Assembly (NCBI RefSeq): GCF_900142365.1
Contig: NZ_FRAP01000008.1
Span: 62,001 to 126,000 of the forward strand
Direction: 5' to 3'
DNA length: 64,000 bases
Source of the DNA: Pseudonocardia thermophila
GTDB taxonomy: Bacteria > Actinomycetota > Actinomycetes > Mycobacteriales > Pseudonocardiaceae
Below the pieces are notes generated by a model that saw only the letters and a program-made list of their open reading frames with translations, was not told the origin of the DNA and did no database searches. This document shows, one piece after another, positions 14,260-22,752 of this stretch (its first letter is position 1; every line of letters starts with the position of its first letter). The translations under genes were made by a program, and so were the position numbers.

Positions 14260-16908
14260 TCAGAACAGCAGCGCCGAGGCGGGGGTGGGGAGGCGACCTG
14301 CGGAGATCACGTCACGCAGGTCCTCGGGGGCGAGCGCGCGGGAGAACAGCCAGCCCTGGTAGGCGTCGACGCCGATACCGCGCAGCACGTGGAACTGCTC
14401 GGCCGTCTCGACGCCCTCGGCGACGGTGGTGCGGTTCATCGCCTTCGCCATGTCCACGACCGCGCGGGCGACGGCGAAGTCGGCCGGATCGTCGGCGATC
14501 CCCGTGACGAACGCCCGGTCGACCTTCACCACCTGCGTGGGCAGCGTCTTGAGCCGGGCCAGCGACGAGTAGCCGGTGCCGAAGTCGTCCACCGCGAACC
14601 GCACTCCGCGCGCGGAGAGCTCCCCCATCGCCGCGAGCGCGTGCGGAGCGAGCGCCACGAGGCTGGTCTCCACCAGCTCCAGGATCAGCCGGTCCCAGGC
14701 CAGCCCGGCCTCGTCGACGATGTCGGTGACGGTGGCGAGGAAGTCCGGATCGCCGGGCAGCAGGCCGGCGAGGTTGACCGCCACCGCGGGCGGGCGCCCG
14801 TCGGCCACCGCGGGCCAGCTCGCCGCCTCCTGCGCCGCGGTGCGCAGCACCCACAGGTCCAGCTCCCGCAGCAGGCCGCTGCGCTGCGCGACGGGCAGGA
14901 AGTCGGCGGGCGAGACCGTTCCGCGCTCCGGGTGCGGCCAGCGCACCAGCGCCTCCGCCGAGCGGATCGTGCCGTCGGGCGCCACCACGGGCTGGTACTG
15001 GAGCGCGAGCCCGTCCTCAGCGATCGCGGCCCGCAGCTCGGCTTCGATCTCCAGCGCCCGTGTGGCCGAGTCGACGACGCCGTCGGTGGCCGTGCCGATC
15101 GCGCACCGGGTCTGCCGCTTCTTCGCGTCGTGCATGGCGGCCTCGGCGAACCGCAGCAGGTCCGCCGCCCGCACGTCCCCCGACGGGACCGGGGTCGCGA
15201 CACCCACCGACGCGGTCACGACGACCGGCATCCCGTGCACGGTGATCGTGGTGCGCAGCAGGTCGGAGACCAGCTTCGCGAACTGGTCGACCCCGCCGAC
15301 GGCCAGGTGGTCGGCGCAGATCACGACGAACTCGTCCCCGCCCAGCCGCGCCGCCGTGCACCCGGCGGGCAGCTCCAGCTGCAGCCGCCCAGCCAGCTGC
15401 ACGAGCAGCCCGTCGCCGGCGTCGTGGCCGAGCGAGGAGTTGACCCGCTGGAAGTCGTCGAGGTTGCCGCACACCACGGCGACGCGGTCACGGCCGGGTC
15501 CGGCCAGGTGCCGGTCGAGCAGCTGCAGGATCGCGGCCCGGTTCGGCAACCGGGTCAGCTCGTCCACCGAGCCCGCCCGGCGCAGCTGCTCGGCCGCCTG
15601 CGCAGCCTTGCGCCGCTCGCTCGTGTCGGTGCACACCACCAGCCAGAACCAACCGCCGTCGTCGCTCGCGGTGGTCGAGACGGCCAGCTCGCACCACACG
15701 GTGCCGCCGTCGCCGCGCCGCAGCGGAACCTCCTCGAGGCGGTAGCCGTAGCGCGCCCCGGGCGGCACCGGCCGCAGCCAGCCGGGGAGGCTGCCGGCCA
15801 TCGGCTCCTCGATCGGTTCGGCCGCCAGCTCCGCCGCCGAGCACCCGCGCAGCCGGTCGAGCGGCACGCCCAGCAGGGCGGCCAGCTCGACGCTCGCGTC
15901 CACCACCACGCCGCCCGCATCGATGACCGCGACCCCGCCCGGCACCAGCGCCATCAGGTCGGCGAACCGGCGGGCCGCCTGCCGCACGCGGGTGTCGGAG
16001 AGCCGGTGCCCGGTGACGTCGCGGACGACGCCGACCAGCCGCACCGGCTTCCCGTCCGGCGCGTACTCCACCTCGGCCCGGCACGACAGCACCCGGTCGC
16101 CGGGCAGCCGCAGCTCCGCGTACCTGTCGCCGCCGCGCCGGCCCTCGCGCAGCTCCTGGTAGAGGGTGGTGACGAGATCGTCCTCGAGCGTCGGCACCCC
16201 GTGCACCGGATCGATGCCGCACGAGCGGTAGAGCTCCTCCAGCGAGGCGCTGCGGGTCAGCTCGCCCGCGGAGAGCTCCATGCTCCACATCCCCACACGG
16301 GCCAGCCGCTCCAGCTCGGCGATCCAGCCGTCCATTCGGGAGTCGGGGCGGGCGTCGCGGACCGCGCGCTCGACCAGCACGCAGATCGTCAGATCGGTGT
16401 CGGGCAGCGGGATGCGGATCACCCGCACCCGCGCGGTGCCTTCGTCGGCCCGCACCACCAGCGCGTCGTCGTCGGGACCGATCGCGACCTTGTCCAGCCG
16501 CATGCCGAACAGGTCGACCCGGTCGCCCACGAGCGCGTGGAGCGCCGGGTTCGCCCGCACGATGCGCCCGAACGCGTCGATCACCGCGGTCGGCGCGTCG
16601 GGCAGGACGAGCGACTCGGCGATCGGACCGTCCCCGAAGACCGCCTCCCGCAGCACCGGCAGCGACGCGGAACGAGGCCCCTCCGCCGCCCGGATCGCCC
16701 GCGCTCGCCCGGCCTCGGCGACCGCCCGGGCGAGCCGGGCGGCGAACTCCATCTGGTGGCCGTTGTTGTGCGGGCCGAACACCGCGTTGCGGGTCCGGCG
16801 GATCTCGGCGAGCCGCGCCGTCTCCGGCAGGACGGGCTCGGCCCCGCACGGGTCCGTGGCCGGCTCGTCGCCCGGGCCTTCTCCGCTGCGTCGACCGAGC
16901 TCGTACAC
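14260..16908 (-). CDS. PAS-PAS-GGDEF-EAL cyclic-di-GMP enzyme
   Basis: 882 residues from a GTG with CTGGAG upstream. An N-terminal region (about 1-180) includes a PAS-like stretch (PTAVIDAFGRIVRANPALHA). A PAS/PAC unit follows at about 200-300 (ending VRLVGVVRDVTGHR), then another at about 310-435 (GGVAVIDAGGVVVDASVELA). GGDEF is at about 445-600, with DELTRLPNRA and an intact active site RLGGDEFVVI. EAL is at about 615-870, with intact SAEALVRW, ELVETSL, VDDFGTGYSSLARLK and VAEGVET. Both diguanylate cyclase and phosphodiesterase activity are therefore possible. No membrane segment is evident, so the sensor is probably cytosolic. It stands alone, with a palindrome 34 bp after its stop. Confidence 0.92.
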   Translation of the reverse strand: MYELGRRSGEGPGDEPATDPCGAEPVLPETARLAEIRRTRNAVFGPHNNGHQMEFAARLARAVAEAGRARAIRAAEGPRSASLPVLREAVFGDGPIAESLVLPDAPTAVIDAFGRIVRANPALHALVGDRVDLFGMRLDKVAIGPDDDALVVRADEGTARVRVIRIPLPDTDLTICVLVERAVRDARPDSRMDGWIAELERLARVGMWSMELSAGELTRSASLEELYRSCGIDPVHGVPTLEDDLVTTLYQELREGRRGGDRYAELRLPGDRVLSCRAEVEYAPDGKPVRLVGVVRDVTGHRLSDTRVRQAARRFADLMALVPGGVAVIDAGGVVVDASVELAALLGVPLDRLRGCSAAELAAEPIEEPMAGSLPGWLRPVPPGARYGYRLEEVPLRRGDGGTVWCELAVSTTASDDGGWFWLVVCTDTSERRKAAQAAEQLRRAGSVDELTRLPNRAAILQLLDRHLAGPGRDRVAVVCGNLDDFQRVNSSLGHDAGDGLLVQLAGRLQLELPAGCTAARLGGDEFVVICADHLAVGGVDQFAKLVSDLLRTTITVHGMPVVVTASVGVATPVPSGDVRAADLLRFAEAAMHDAKKRQTRCAIGTATDGVVDSATRALEIEAELRAAIAEDGLALQYQPVVAPDGTIRSAEALVRWPHPERGTVSPADFLPVAQRSGLLRELDLWVLRTAAQEAASWPAVADGRPPAVAVNLAGLLPGDPDFLATVTDIVDEAGLAWDRLILELVETSLVALAPHALAAMGELSARGVRFAVDDFGTGYSSLARLKTLPTQVVKVDRAFVTGIADDPADFAVARAVVDMAKAMNRTTVAEGVETAEQFHVLRGIGVDAYQGWLFSRALAPEDLRDVISAGRLPTPASALLF

Positions 16909-17102
16909 GCGAATCTCCAGGGGGTGGGGCGTCGTGCGTCACACCGTTCAACGACCCCGAACGTGTCACGATCCGGTCACTTCTCGAACGGCCTACGCCG
17001 CCGCGAGTGATCGAATCCCCTGGCCAGCACGCTACGTGACGGTAACCACCCGCACGTGGGCAACGTTCCAGGAAACCCCGCGGCCGTAGCCACGCTGCGT
17101 GA

Positions 17103-18275
17103 TCATTCGGTGACGGAAGCCTCTGCGACCGCGCGCGACACGGCGGGCGCGACACGCGGATCGAAGGGGCTGGGCACGATCCGGTCGGGCGCCAGGTCCT
17201 CCCGGGCGACCTCGAAGATGGCCTCGGCCGCGGCGAGCTTCATCGCCTCGGTGATGCGGCGCGCCCCGGCGTCCAGCGCTCCGCGGAACACACCGGGGAA
17301 CGCCAGCACGTTGTTGATCTGGTTGGGGAAGTCGCTGCGGCCGGTGGCGACGATCGAGGCGTAGCGCGCGGCCACGTCCGGGTGCACCTCGGGATCCGGG
17401 TTGGACAGCGCGAACACCATCGCGTCGGGCGCCATGCTCGCGAGCAGCTCCTCCGGCAGCTTCGCGCACGACAGCCCGACGAACACATCGGCGCCCTCGA
17501 GGGCCTCCGCGGGGCCGCCGGTCAGGCCGCGCGGGTTCGTCTCGGCCGCCAGCAGCGCCTTCTCCCCCGTCACGCCGGCCCGGCCGGGCACGATGATGCC
17601 GCGCGAGTCGAGCACCGTGATGTCGGTGATCCCGGCGGCGCGCAGGATCCGGGCGCACGCGACGCCGGCCGCACCGGCCCCGGAGATCACCACGCGCAGC
17701 GGCGCCAGGTCCCGGCCCTGCACCTCGGCCGCGCCGCGCAGAGCGGCCAGCAGCACGATCGCGGTGCCGTGCTGGTCGTCGTGCATGACCGGGCAGTCGA
17801 GCGCCTCGATCAGCCGCCGCTCCAGCTCGAAGCAGCGCGGCGCGGAGACGTCCTCCAGGTTGACCGCGCCGAAGCTCGGGCGCAGTCGCACCAGCGTCTC
17901 GACGATCTCGTCGACGTCGGTCGTGTCGAGCACGATCGGGATCGAGTCGAGCCCGCCGAAGGTCTTGAACAGCGCCGCCTTGCCCTCCATGACCGGCAGC
18001 GCAGCCCGCGGCCCGATGTCGCCGAGCCCGAGCACCGCGGTGCCGTCGCTGACGACGGCGACGAGCCGGTTGGCCCACGTGTAGCGGGCGGAGAGCCCGG
18101 GGTCGGCGGCGATCGCGCGACTCACCTCGGCGACGCCGGGGGTGTAGGCGACCGACAGGTCGTGCGCGTCGCGCAGCGGGGAGGTCAGGGCCGTGCCGAG
18201 CTTGCCGCCCTCATGAGCGGTGAAGATCTCGTCGCGGGTCGGGACGGCCAGGGCACGGTCGGGCAGCATCGTCAT
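17103..18275 (-). CDS. NAD(P)-dependent malic enzyme
   Basis: 390 residues. The ATG at 18275 follows GAGGA about 10 bases upstream. An upstream in-frame start at 18320 lies before this ribosome binding site and was rejected. Motifs: SVAYTPGVAEVSRAIAADP, the Lys-bearing MEGKAALFKTFGGLDSIPIV, metal ligands in VMHDDQHGTAIV, Rossmann VVISGAGAAGVACARI and the closing FALSNPDPEV and DFPNQINNVLAFPG. It converts malate to pyruvate plus CO2 with NAD(P)H. The short single-domain length without a phosphotransacetylase tail fits the actinobacterial enzyme. Cofactor preference is not settled here. Confidence 0.95.
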   Translation of the reverse strand: MTMLPDRALAVPTRDEIFTAHEGGKLGTALTSPLRDAHDLSVAYTPGVAEVSRAIAADPGLSARYTWANRLVAVVSDGTAVLGLGDIGPRAALPVMEGKAALFKTFGGLDSIPIVLDTTDVDEIVETLVRLRPSFGAVNLEDVSAPRCFELERRLIEALDCPVMHDDQHGTAIVLLAALRGAAEVQGRDLAPLRVVISGAGAAGVACARILRAAGITDITVLDSRGIIVPGRAGVTGEKALLAAETNPRGLTGGPAEALEGADVFVGLSCAKLPEELLASMAPDAMVFALSNPDPEVHPDVAARYASIVATGRSDFPNQINNVLAFPGVFRGALDAGARRITEAMKLAAAEAIFEVAREDLAPDRIVPSPFDPRVAPAVSRAVAEASVTE

Positions 18276-18356
18276 CGCAGAAAGTCCTCGGTGCTGGTGG
18301 TGGGTGCGCTCTGCGCGCACTCTCCGGGCACCGGGGCCCGCGGGGTGAGGCGGCTG

Positions 18357-18443
18357 CTACTCGGTGCCGGACGGCCACTCGGCGTGGCGGCGCAGGTCGG
18401 CGCGGACGCCCGCCGAGGTTGCGGCAGTCGGGTACATCCGCAT
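18357..18443 (-). CDS. Possible 28-residue small protein
   Basis: ATG 18443 to TAG, encoding MRMYPTAATSAGVRADLRRH plus eight residues, with GC-rich third codon positions. It lies between rarD and the malic enzyme gene on the same strand, without a Shine-Dalgarno. It could be a real small protein or leader. No family recognised. Confidence 0.3.
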   Translation of the reverse strand: MRMYPTAATSAGVRADLRRHAEWPSGTE

Positions 18444-18481
18444 CGTAACCACAACACGGGCCGTCCGGACGGAGGCGCTCG

Positions 18482-19402
18482 TCACGGCCCCGGATCGCCG
18501 ACCGTGATCGCCTGCTCCTCGCGGGAGTGCCGCACCAGGTCCACCGTGAAGATCACCAGCGCGATCCACACCAGCGCGAACCCGAGCCACCGGGTGAGCG
18601 GCATCGTCTCGCCCACCACCAGCACGCCCCACAGGAACTGCAGCACCGGGTTCACGTACATGAGCACGCCGAGGACCGTGAGCGGTACGCGCCGCGCGGC
18701 GAACGCGAACAGCAGCAGCGGCACGGCCGTCACCGGACCGCCGGCGATGAGCAGCGCCGCGTGCAGCGGGCCCGCGGTGGTGAACGTGCCGAGACCGGTG
18801 AGCTCGAACCCGATCGCGACGGCGACGGCCAGCGGCCCCACAGCCAACGACTCCGCGGTCAACCCCGGCACGGCCGCCAGCGGGATCACCCGCTTCACCA
18901 GCCCGTAGACGCCGAACGACAGCGCGAGCCCGAGCGCTGTCCACGGCGGGCCGGTGCTGCCGGTCGCGATCACCACGACCGCGGCGAGGGCCAGCACCAC
19001 CGCCACCCACTGCACCGCCCGCATCCGCTCGCGCAGCACGACGACCCCGAGCAGGACGTTCACCAGCGGGCTCATGAAGTAGCCGAGCGCCACCTCCACG
19101 ACGTGCCCGATCAGGACCGAGTAGACGAACAGTCCCCAGTTGACGGCGATCAGGCACCCGGCGGTCAGCGCCAGCGCCCAGCCGCGCACGGACAGCCGGC
19201 GCAGGTCTCCCCAGCCGCGGACCAGCGACAGCACGACGACCATCAAGACGGCCGTCCAGGCGATGCGGTGGGCGAGCACCTCCACGGAGGAGGCGGGGGC
19301 CATCAGCGCCCAGAAGGCGGGGAACAGGCCCCACAGCGCGTAGGCGAGGACCGCGGCGAGGACACCGCGCCGGTCGGGCGGGGTCGAGCTCACGGGCGGC
19401 AC
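18482..19402 (-). CDS. rarD: RarD-type EamA family transporter
   Basis: About 306 residues from GTG 19402 (another GTG at 19393; an upstream ATG at 19459 would add a polar extension). Ten hydrophobic segments in two EamA halves. RarD features include GVLAAVLAYALWGLFPAFWA, AHRIAWTAVLM, NWGLFVYSVLIGHVVEVALG, YFMSPLVNVLLGVVVLRER and the C-terminal MYVNPVLQFLWGVLVVGE. RarD proteins give chloramphenicol-sensitivity phenotypes in some bacteria, but the transported substrate is unknown. It lies alone between malic enzyme and the Nudix gene. Confidence 0.9.
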   Translation of the reverse strand: MPPVSSTPPDRRGVLAAVLAYALWGLFPAFWALMAPASSVEVLAHRIAWTAVLMVVVLSLVRGWGDLRRLSVRGWALALTAGCLIAVNWGLFVYSVLIGHVVEVALGYFMSPLVNVLLGVVVLRERMRAVQWVAVVLALAAVVVIATGSTGPPWTALGLALSFGVYGLVKRVIPLAAVPGLTAESLAVGPLAVAVAIGFELTGLGTFTTAGPLHAALLIAGGPVTAVPLLLFAFAARRVPLTVLGVLMYVNPVLQFLWGVLVVGETMPLTRWLGFALVWIALVIFTVDLVRHSREEQAITVGDPGP

Positions 19403-19560
19403 CGACCCATCAGAACACTCGGCGGGCGCGGGGCCGACAACCGGGTGACCACCACGCACTCAGCACCGCCATCTCACGGCGGGAGAATTGATTTCCTGCC
19501 ACGAGACCTTGCGATCAGGCACCTGACCCTTCGGTGAGCCCCACCCCACCCGAATCTCCG

Positions 19561-19606
19561 CGAACGGCACTTTCGAAAGCAGTGGTGCTCACGAAAGTGT
19601 CGTTCG
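19561..19606. repeat. Intergenic hairpin, CGAACGRCACTTTCG type
   Basis: Arms 19561-19575 (CGAACGGCACTTTCG) and 19592-19606 (CGAAAGTGTCGTTCG) pair with one mismatch (14 of 15) around a 16-nt loop. It sits between the divergent rarD and Nudix genes. It is different in sequence from the copy A-C palindromes and looks like another repetitive extragenic palindrome. Confidence 0.55.
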
Positions 19607-19655
19607 TAGAAAAATCCGGGGCCGCGAGCAACCTCGGACCGTACTGTCGCGTCCC

Positions 19656-20133
19656 GTGCGCGTCTCGGCCCGGGTGCTCCTGCTCGACTCGTCCGGTCGC
19701 CTGCTCCTCTTCCGCGCCTTCGACCCCGCCGACCCGGCCAACACCTGGTGGTACACGGTCGGCGGGGCCGTCGAACCCGGGGAGGCCCTGCGCAGCGCCG
19801 CGGTCCGCGAGGTCCGCGAGGAGACCGGGCCTGGTCGTCGCCGAGGACGACCTGCACGGGCCGGTCTGGCGGCGGCTGGTCCGGTTCCCGTTCGACGGGC
19901 ACGTCCTCGACGCCGAGGAGTGGTACTTCACCGCCACCGTCGACGACGCGCAGGGCTCGGTCGACACCAGCGGGTTCACCGACCTGGAGGTCCGCACGGT
20001 CCTCGAGCACCGCTGGTGGAGCATGGCCGAGCTGGCCACCACGTCCGAGGTCGTGTGGCCGCTGCGGCTGGCGGAGCTGCTGCCCACCGCCCTGACCCGC
20101 ACGGGCGAACCGCTGCTGCTGGACGAGCGCTGA
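19656..20133 (+). pseudogene. Nudix hydrolase with a one-base frameshift
   Basis: Reading from GTG 19656 gives SARVLLLDSSGRLLLFRAF and most of the Nudix box (GGAVEPGEALRSAAVREVRE then ETG). The frame is then lost at 19827-19832 (GGGCCT). The expected continuation LVVAEDDLHGPVWRRLVRFP runs one frame over to the stop at 20133. One extra base (probably C) restores an intact 158-residue Nudix hydrolase of the nucleoside diphosphate-linked kind. All box residues would then be present. Either a recent mutation or a sequence error. It may be leaderless (TACTGT about 7 bases before the GTG). Confidence 0.8.
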
Positions 20134-20176
20134 GCCCGCCCCCGCCACCGCGCGGTCCCTGCCATAGGGTCGGCTC

Positions 20177-20758
20177 GTGCCCCTCGTCTTCCTCCTCCGC
20201 CACGGCGAGACCGAGTGGTCGCGGTCGGGCCGGCACACCGGGCGCACCGACGTGCCGCTGACCGACGACGGCCGCCGCCTCGCGGTCGCCTCGGGGAACC
20301 TCTGGCGCAGCCTGCGCGGCGACACCGAACCGGCGCTGGTGCTGTCGAGCCCGCGCGTGCGCGCCCGCGAGACCGCCGAGCTGGCCGGGCTGCGCGTGGA
20401 CCGCGTCGACGAGCGGCTGCGCGAGTGGGACTACGGCGACTACGAGGGCCTGACCACCGCGGAGATCCGCGAGACCGTGCCGGGCTGGACGGTGTGGACC
20501 CATCCCTGCCCGAACGGTGAGTCGGCCGAGGAGGTGGCCGCGCGCGCCGACGAGGTGATCACCGAGGTCCGCGCGATCGACGGCGACGTCGTGCTGGTCG
20601 GGCACGGCCACTTCAGCCGGGTGCTGATGGCGCGCTGGATCGGGCTGCCGGCGACCGAGGGCGTGCGGGTGACGATGGACCCGGCGTCCTGGGCGGTCCT
20701 CGGCTACGAGCGGGGTGTTCCCACCCTGAAGCGGGTCAACGTGGGGGTGGCGGGATGA
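20177..20758 (+). CDS. Histidine phosphatase family protein
   Basis: 193 residues from GTG. Catalytic RHG is in VFLLRHGETEWSRSGRHTGR. The second conserved part is SSPRVRARETAEL, then EWDYGDYEGL (the catalytic Glu region), and the second His is in VVLVGHGHFSRVL. This is the acid phosphatase/phosphoglycerate-mutase-like superfamily. The short 2,3-bisphosphoglycerate-mutase insertions are missing, so a broad phosphatase is more likely than a glycolytic mutase. Its stop overlaps the next gene's ATG by 4 bp, so it is coupled to the GNAT. Confidence 0.9.
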   Translation: MPLVFLLRHGETEWSRSGRHTGRTDVPLTDDGRRLAVASGNLWRSLRGDTEPALVLSSPRVRARETAELAGLRVDRVDERLREWDYGDYEGLTTAEIRETVPGWTVWTHPCPNGESAEEVAARADEVITEVRAIDGDVVLVGHGHFSRVLMARWIGLPATEGVRVTMDPASWAVLGYERGVPTLKRVNVGVAG

Positions 20759-21270
20759 GCGTGCGCCCGGTGGAGCCGCGCGACGTGCCCGCCGTGGTCG
20801 AGCTGGTCCACGAACTCGCGCGGTACGAGCGCGAGCCGCAGTCCTGCCACCTCACCGAGGAGCAGCTCTCCGCCGCGCTGTTCAACCCGGCGCCGGCGCT
20901 GTTCGGCCACGTCGCCGAGGCCGGCGGTCAGGTCGTCGGCTGCGCGCTGTGGTTCCTGAACTTCTCGACGTGGACCGGCGTGCACGGCATCTACCTCGAG
21001 GACCTGTTCGTCCGACCGGAGCACCGGGGATCCGGGCTGGGCAAGGCGCTGCTCGCCGCGCTGGCCGAGATCTGCGTCGAGCGCGGCTACGGACGGCTGG
21101 AGTGGTCGGTGCTCGACTGGAACGAGCCGGCGATCGGCTTCTACCGGTCGCTCGGTGCCGTGCCCATGGACGAGTGGACGACGTTCCGCCTCACCGGCGA
21201 CGCACTGCAGGCGCTGGGAGCTACCGGTCCTGGTGGACGTCCATCGACCACAGCCGCGCCGGCTCGCTGA
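20755..21270 (+). CDS. GNAT family N-acetyltransferase (SAT-like)
   Basis: 171 residues. Spermidine/thialysine acetyltransferase-like features: PRDVPAVVELVHELARYERE, then GCALWFLNFSTWTGVHGIYL, motif A LFVRPEHRGSGLGKALLAAL with the CoA-binding R-x-x-G-x-G, and WSVLDWNEPAIGFYRSLGA. The acceptor amine is unknown. It is translationally coupled to the phosphatase gene. Its last 50 bp overlap the 3' end of a convergent membrane-protein gene, and the C-terminal tail after about residue 155 is low complexity. Confidence 0.9.
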   Translation: MSVRPVEPRDVPAVVELVHELARYEREPQSCHLTEEQLSAALFNPAPALFGHVAEAGGQVVGCALWFLNFSTWTGVHGIYLEDLFVRPEHRGSGLGKALLAALAEICVERGYGRLEWSVLDWNEPAIGFYRSLGAVPMDEWTTFRLTGDALQALGATGPGGRPSTTAAPAR

Positions 21271-21616
21271 TCAGCAGCAGGAACGTGCCCGCGACGACGA
21301 CGCCGGTGAGGATGCCGAGCACCAGCTGGTGGGACGGCCCGATCAGCGAGTACACGACCGGCAGCAGGAGCAGCTGGATCACGATGGCGGGGGTGCGTGC
21401 CCAGCGGCGGCCGGTGACCAGCCCCCAGCCGACGAACCCGAGCGCGGCGGCCGAGAGCAGGAACATGCCCGCCTCGCCGACGACCGACCCGGCCGGCAGG
21501 AACGCCGAGTCCACGCCGACCAGCAGCAGCACCGTGGCGACCAGTCCGGCGACCGCCTCCGCGATGACGGCCGCCCCGGCGATCACCACCTGCCTCGGGG
21601 TCGCGCGATTGTCCAC
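21221..21616 (-). CDS. Small four-helix integral membrane protein
   Basis: 131 residues from GTG 21616, with a -10-like TATCCT just upstream (leaderless). Four hydrophobic segments: about 10-30 (VVIAGAAVIAEAVAGLVATV), 45-65, 78-95 and 98-120, and a short polar C-terminus. This four-helix layout is common in actinobacterial hypothetical membrane proteins. Function unknown. It overlaps the convergent GNAT gene by 50 bp. Confidence 0.75.
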   Translation of the reverse strand: MDNRATPRQVVIAGAAVIAEAVAGLVATVLLLVGVDSAFLPAGSVVGEAGMFLLSAAALGFVGWGLVTGRRWARTPAIVIQLLLLPVVYSLIGPSHQLVLGILTGVVVAGTFLLLISEPARLWSMDVHQDR

Positions 21617-22245
21617 CGCACGAGGATAGGCCGTCGCTGAACGGTCACCGCTCGGCCGCCAGCAGTTCCCTCCTCCGCCCGGTCCCCTGGCCCGGACAGG
21701 CCGGGTGACCTGGCCGAACGGTGGGGCGGACTGCGCCGGCCGGCCCAACACGTCGGTTCGGGGCCGATTCGGTGAGTGACCGGAACAGATACACAAGGCG
21801 ACGAGTCGTCGTGCAGGACAGCCGCTCGTCGCAGAACGGAAGGGCGCCGTCACTCCGGCGGGTGATGTCGCGCGCCATTCACCGATGCCCGTGGACCGTC
21901 GGGCCCATGACCCTCGCACCTGGGCAAACAGTGCTTCAAGGTGGTGCAGGCGCAAGAGTTCGGGTGCGGGGGCGGGTTTCCCGCACGGTCGACCGGGAAC
22001 CCGTCACACGGAATCCGGTTGGCGGGACGGAGGTTGATCGCTCATCGTGATGAGGGCGACGCGATGGAGTAACCGATCGTGTCGCGTGTCGTTGCGAGGA
22101 GCATGGTGAGTGGTCTCGCCCACCACCGCGACTCTGGCCCTTGAAGATCGAGGGCGCTCGTGAAACCATTCACAAGCGCGGAAACACCGTGATGGAGAAG
22201 ACGATCGGCGCGACCCCGATCGCGCAAGTACGAGGAGCTAGCAAC
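21617..22245. other. Long upstream region of whiB1
   Basis: About 630 bp without a convincing gene on either strand. It contains a CRP-type palindrome (22155-22178), about 70 bp before the whiB1 ATG, and the GAGGAG ribosome binding site (22232-22237). Open frames here have random third-position composition. The length suggests extended regulation of whiB1. Confidence 0.5.
22155..22178. promoter_or_regulatory. CRP-type binding site upstream of whiB1
   Basis: CGTGA-N6-TCACA (22159-22174) differs by one base from TGTGA-N6-TCACA, and the dyad extends to CGCTCGTGA / TCACAAGCG with one mismatch. In M. tuberculosis whiB1 is controlled by the cAMP receptor protein Rv3676, so the placement fits. Confidence 0.65.
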
Positions 22246-22497
22246 ATGGATTGGCGTCACCGCGCAATCTGCCGCGACGAGGACCCGGAGCTGTTCTTCC
22301 CGGTGGGGACGAGCGGCCCGGCCCTGCTGCAGATCGCCGAGGCCAAAGCGGTCTGCCGACGCTGCCCCGTGGTCAGTGACTGCCTTGCCTGGGCGCTCGA
22401 GAGCGGCCAGGACGCCGGCGTCTGGGGTGGGATGAGCGAGGAGGAGCGTCGCGCGCTCAAGCGCCGCAACTCGCGTCCCCGCGCCCGCACGGCCTGA
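22246..22497 (+). CDS. whiB1: WhiB1 iron-sulfur transcriptional regulator
   Basis: 83 residues; ATG with CGAGGAG about 9 bases upstream. Four cysteines at 9, 37, 40 and 46 (C-X27-C-X2-C-X5-C) match the positions in M. tuberculosis WhiB1 and hold a [4Fe-4S] cluster that is sensitive to nitric oxide. The GVWGG turn (DAGVWGGMSEEERRAL) precedes a basic C-terminus LKRRNSRPRARTA that contacts DNA. WhiB1 works with the primary sigma factor. It is followed by pdtaS, bL37 and rsrA-sigR as in mycobacteria. Two hairpins follow the stop. Confidence 0.96.
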   Translation: MDWRHRAICRDEDPELFFPVGTSGPALLQIAEAKAVCRRCPVVSDCLAWALESGQDAGVWGGMSEEERRALKRRNSRPRARTA

Positions 22498-22512
22498 AGC
22501 CTTCCCACGAGG

Positions 22513-22548
22513 CGTGCTCTCACCAGGCATCGCCTCTGCGAGAGCACG
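22513..22548 (+). terminator. whiB1 terminator-like hairpin
   Basis: Arms CGTGCTCTC (22513-22521) and GAGAGCACG (22540-22548) are perfect, with an 18-nt loop, 15 bp after the whiB1 stop. Confidence 0.5.
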
Positions 22549-22622
22549 AGCCTGTGCCCGACCTCCCGGCAGCACGACGAACGGACTGAACTCACGCAGA
22601 ACGATGAGTCGGACTTCCCGAT

Positions 22623-22661
22623 GCGGGCCCGAAACCGGACACCACCCGGTTCCGGGCCCGC
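22623..22661. terminator. Bidirectional terminator-like hairpin between whiB1 and pdtaS
   Basis: Arms 22623-22638 and 22646-22661 pair over 16 bp with one mismatch, starting GCGGGCCCG. It sits between the convergent ends of whiB1 and the histidine kinase gene and can serve both. Confidence 0.6.
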
Positions 22662-22752
22662 AGTCGTTCCTCGGGGGCACGAGGGGGCTCCCGCGGAGAC
22701 CGTAGACCCACCATGAAGCTGCGACCGCGGGCCTACGACCACGAGGAGAAGG

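Noticed and set aside
19821..19840. Programmed ribosomal frameshift in the Nudix gene
   Set aside because: No slippery heptamer, no stimulating stem-loop right downstream, and a single-base error or mutation explains it.
21721..22050. Open frame of 109 codons upstream of whiB1
   Set aside because: No start context, no GC-rich third position and no recognisable protein character; left as regulatory spacer.
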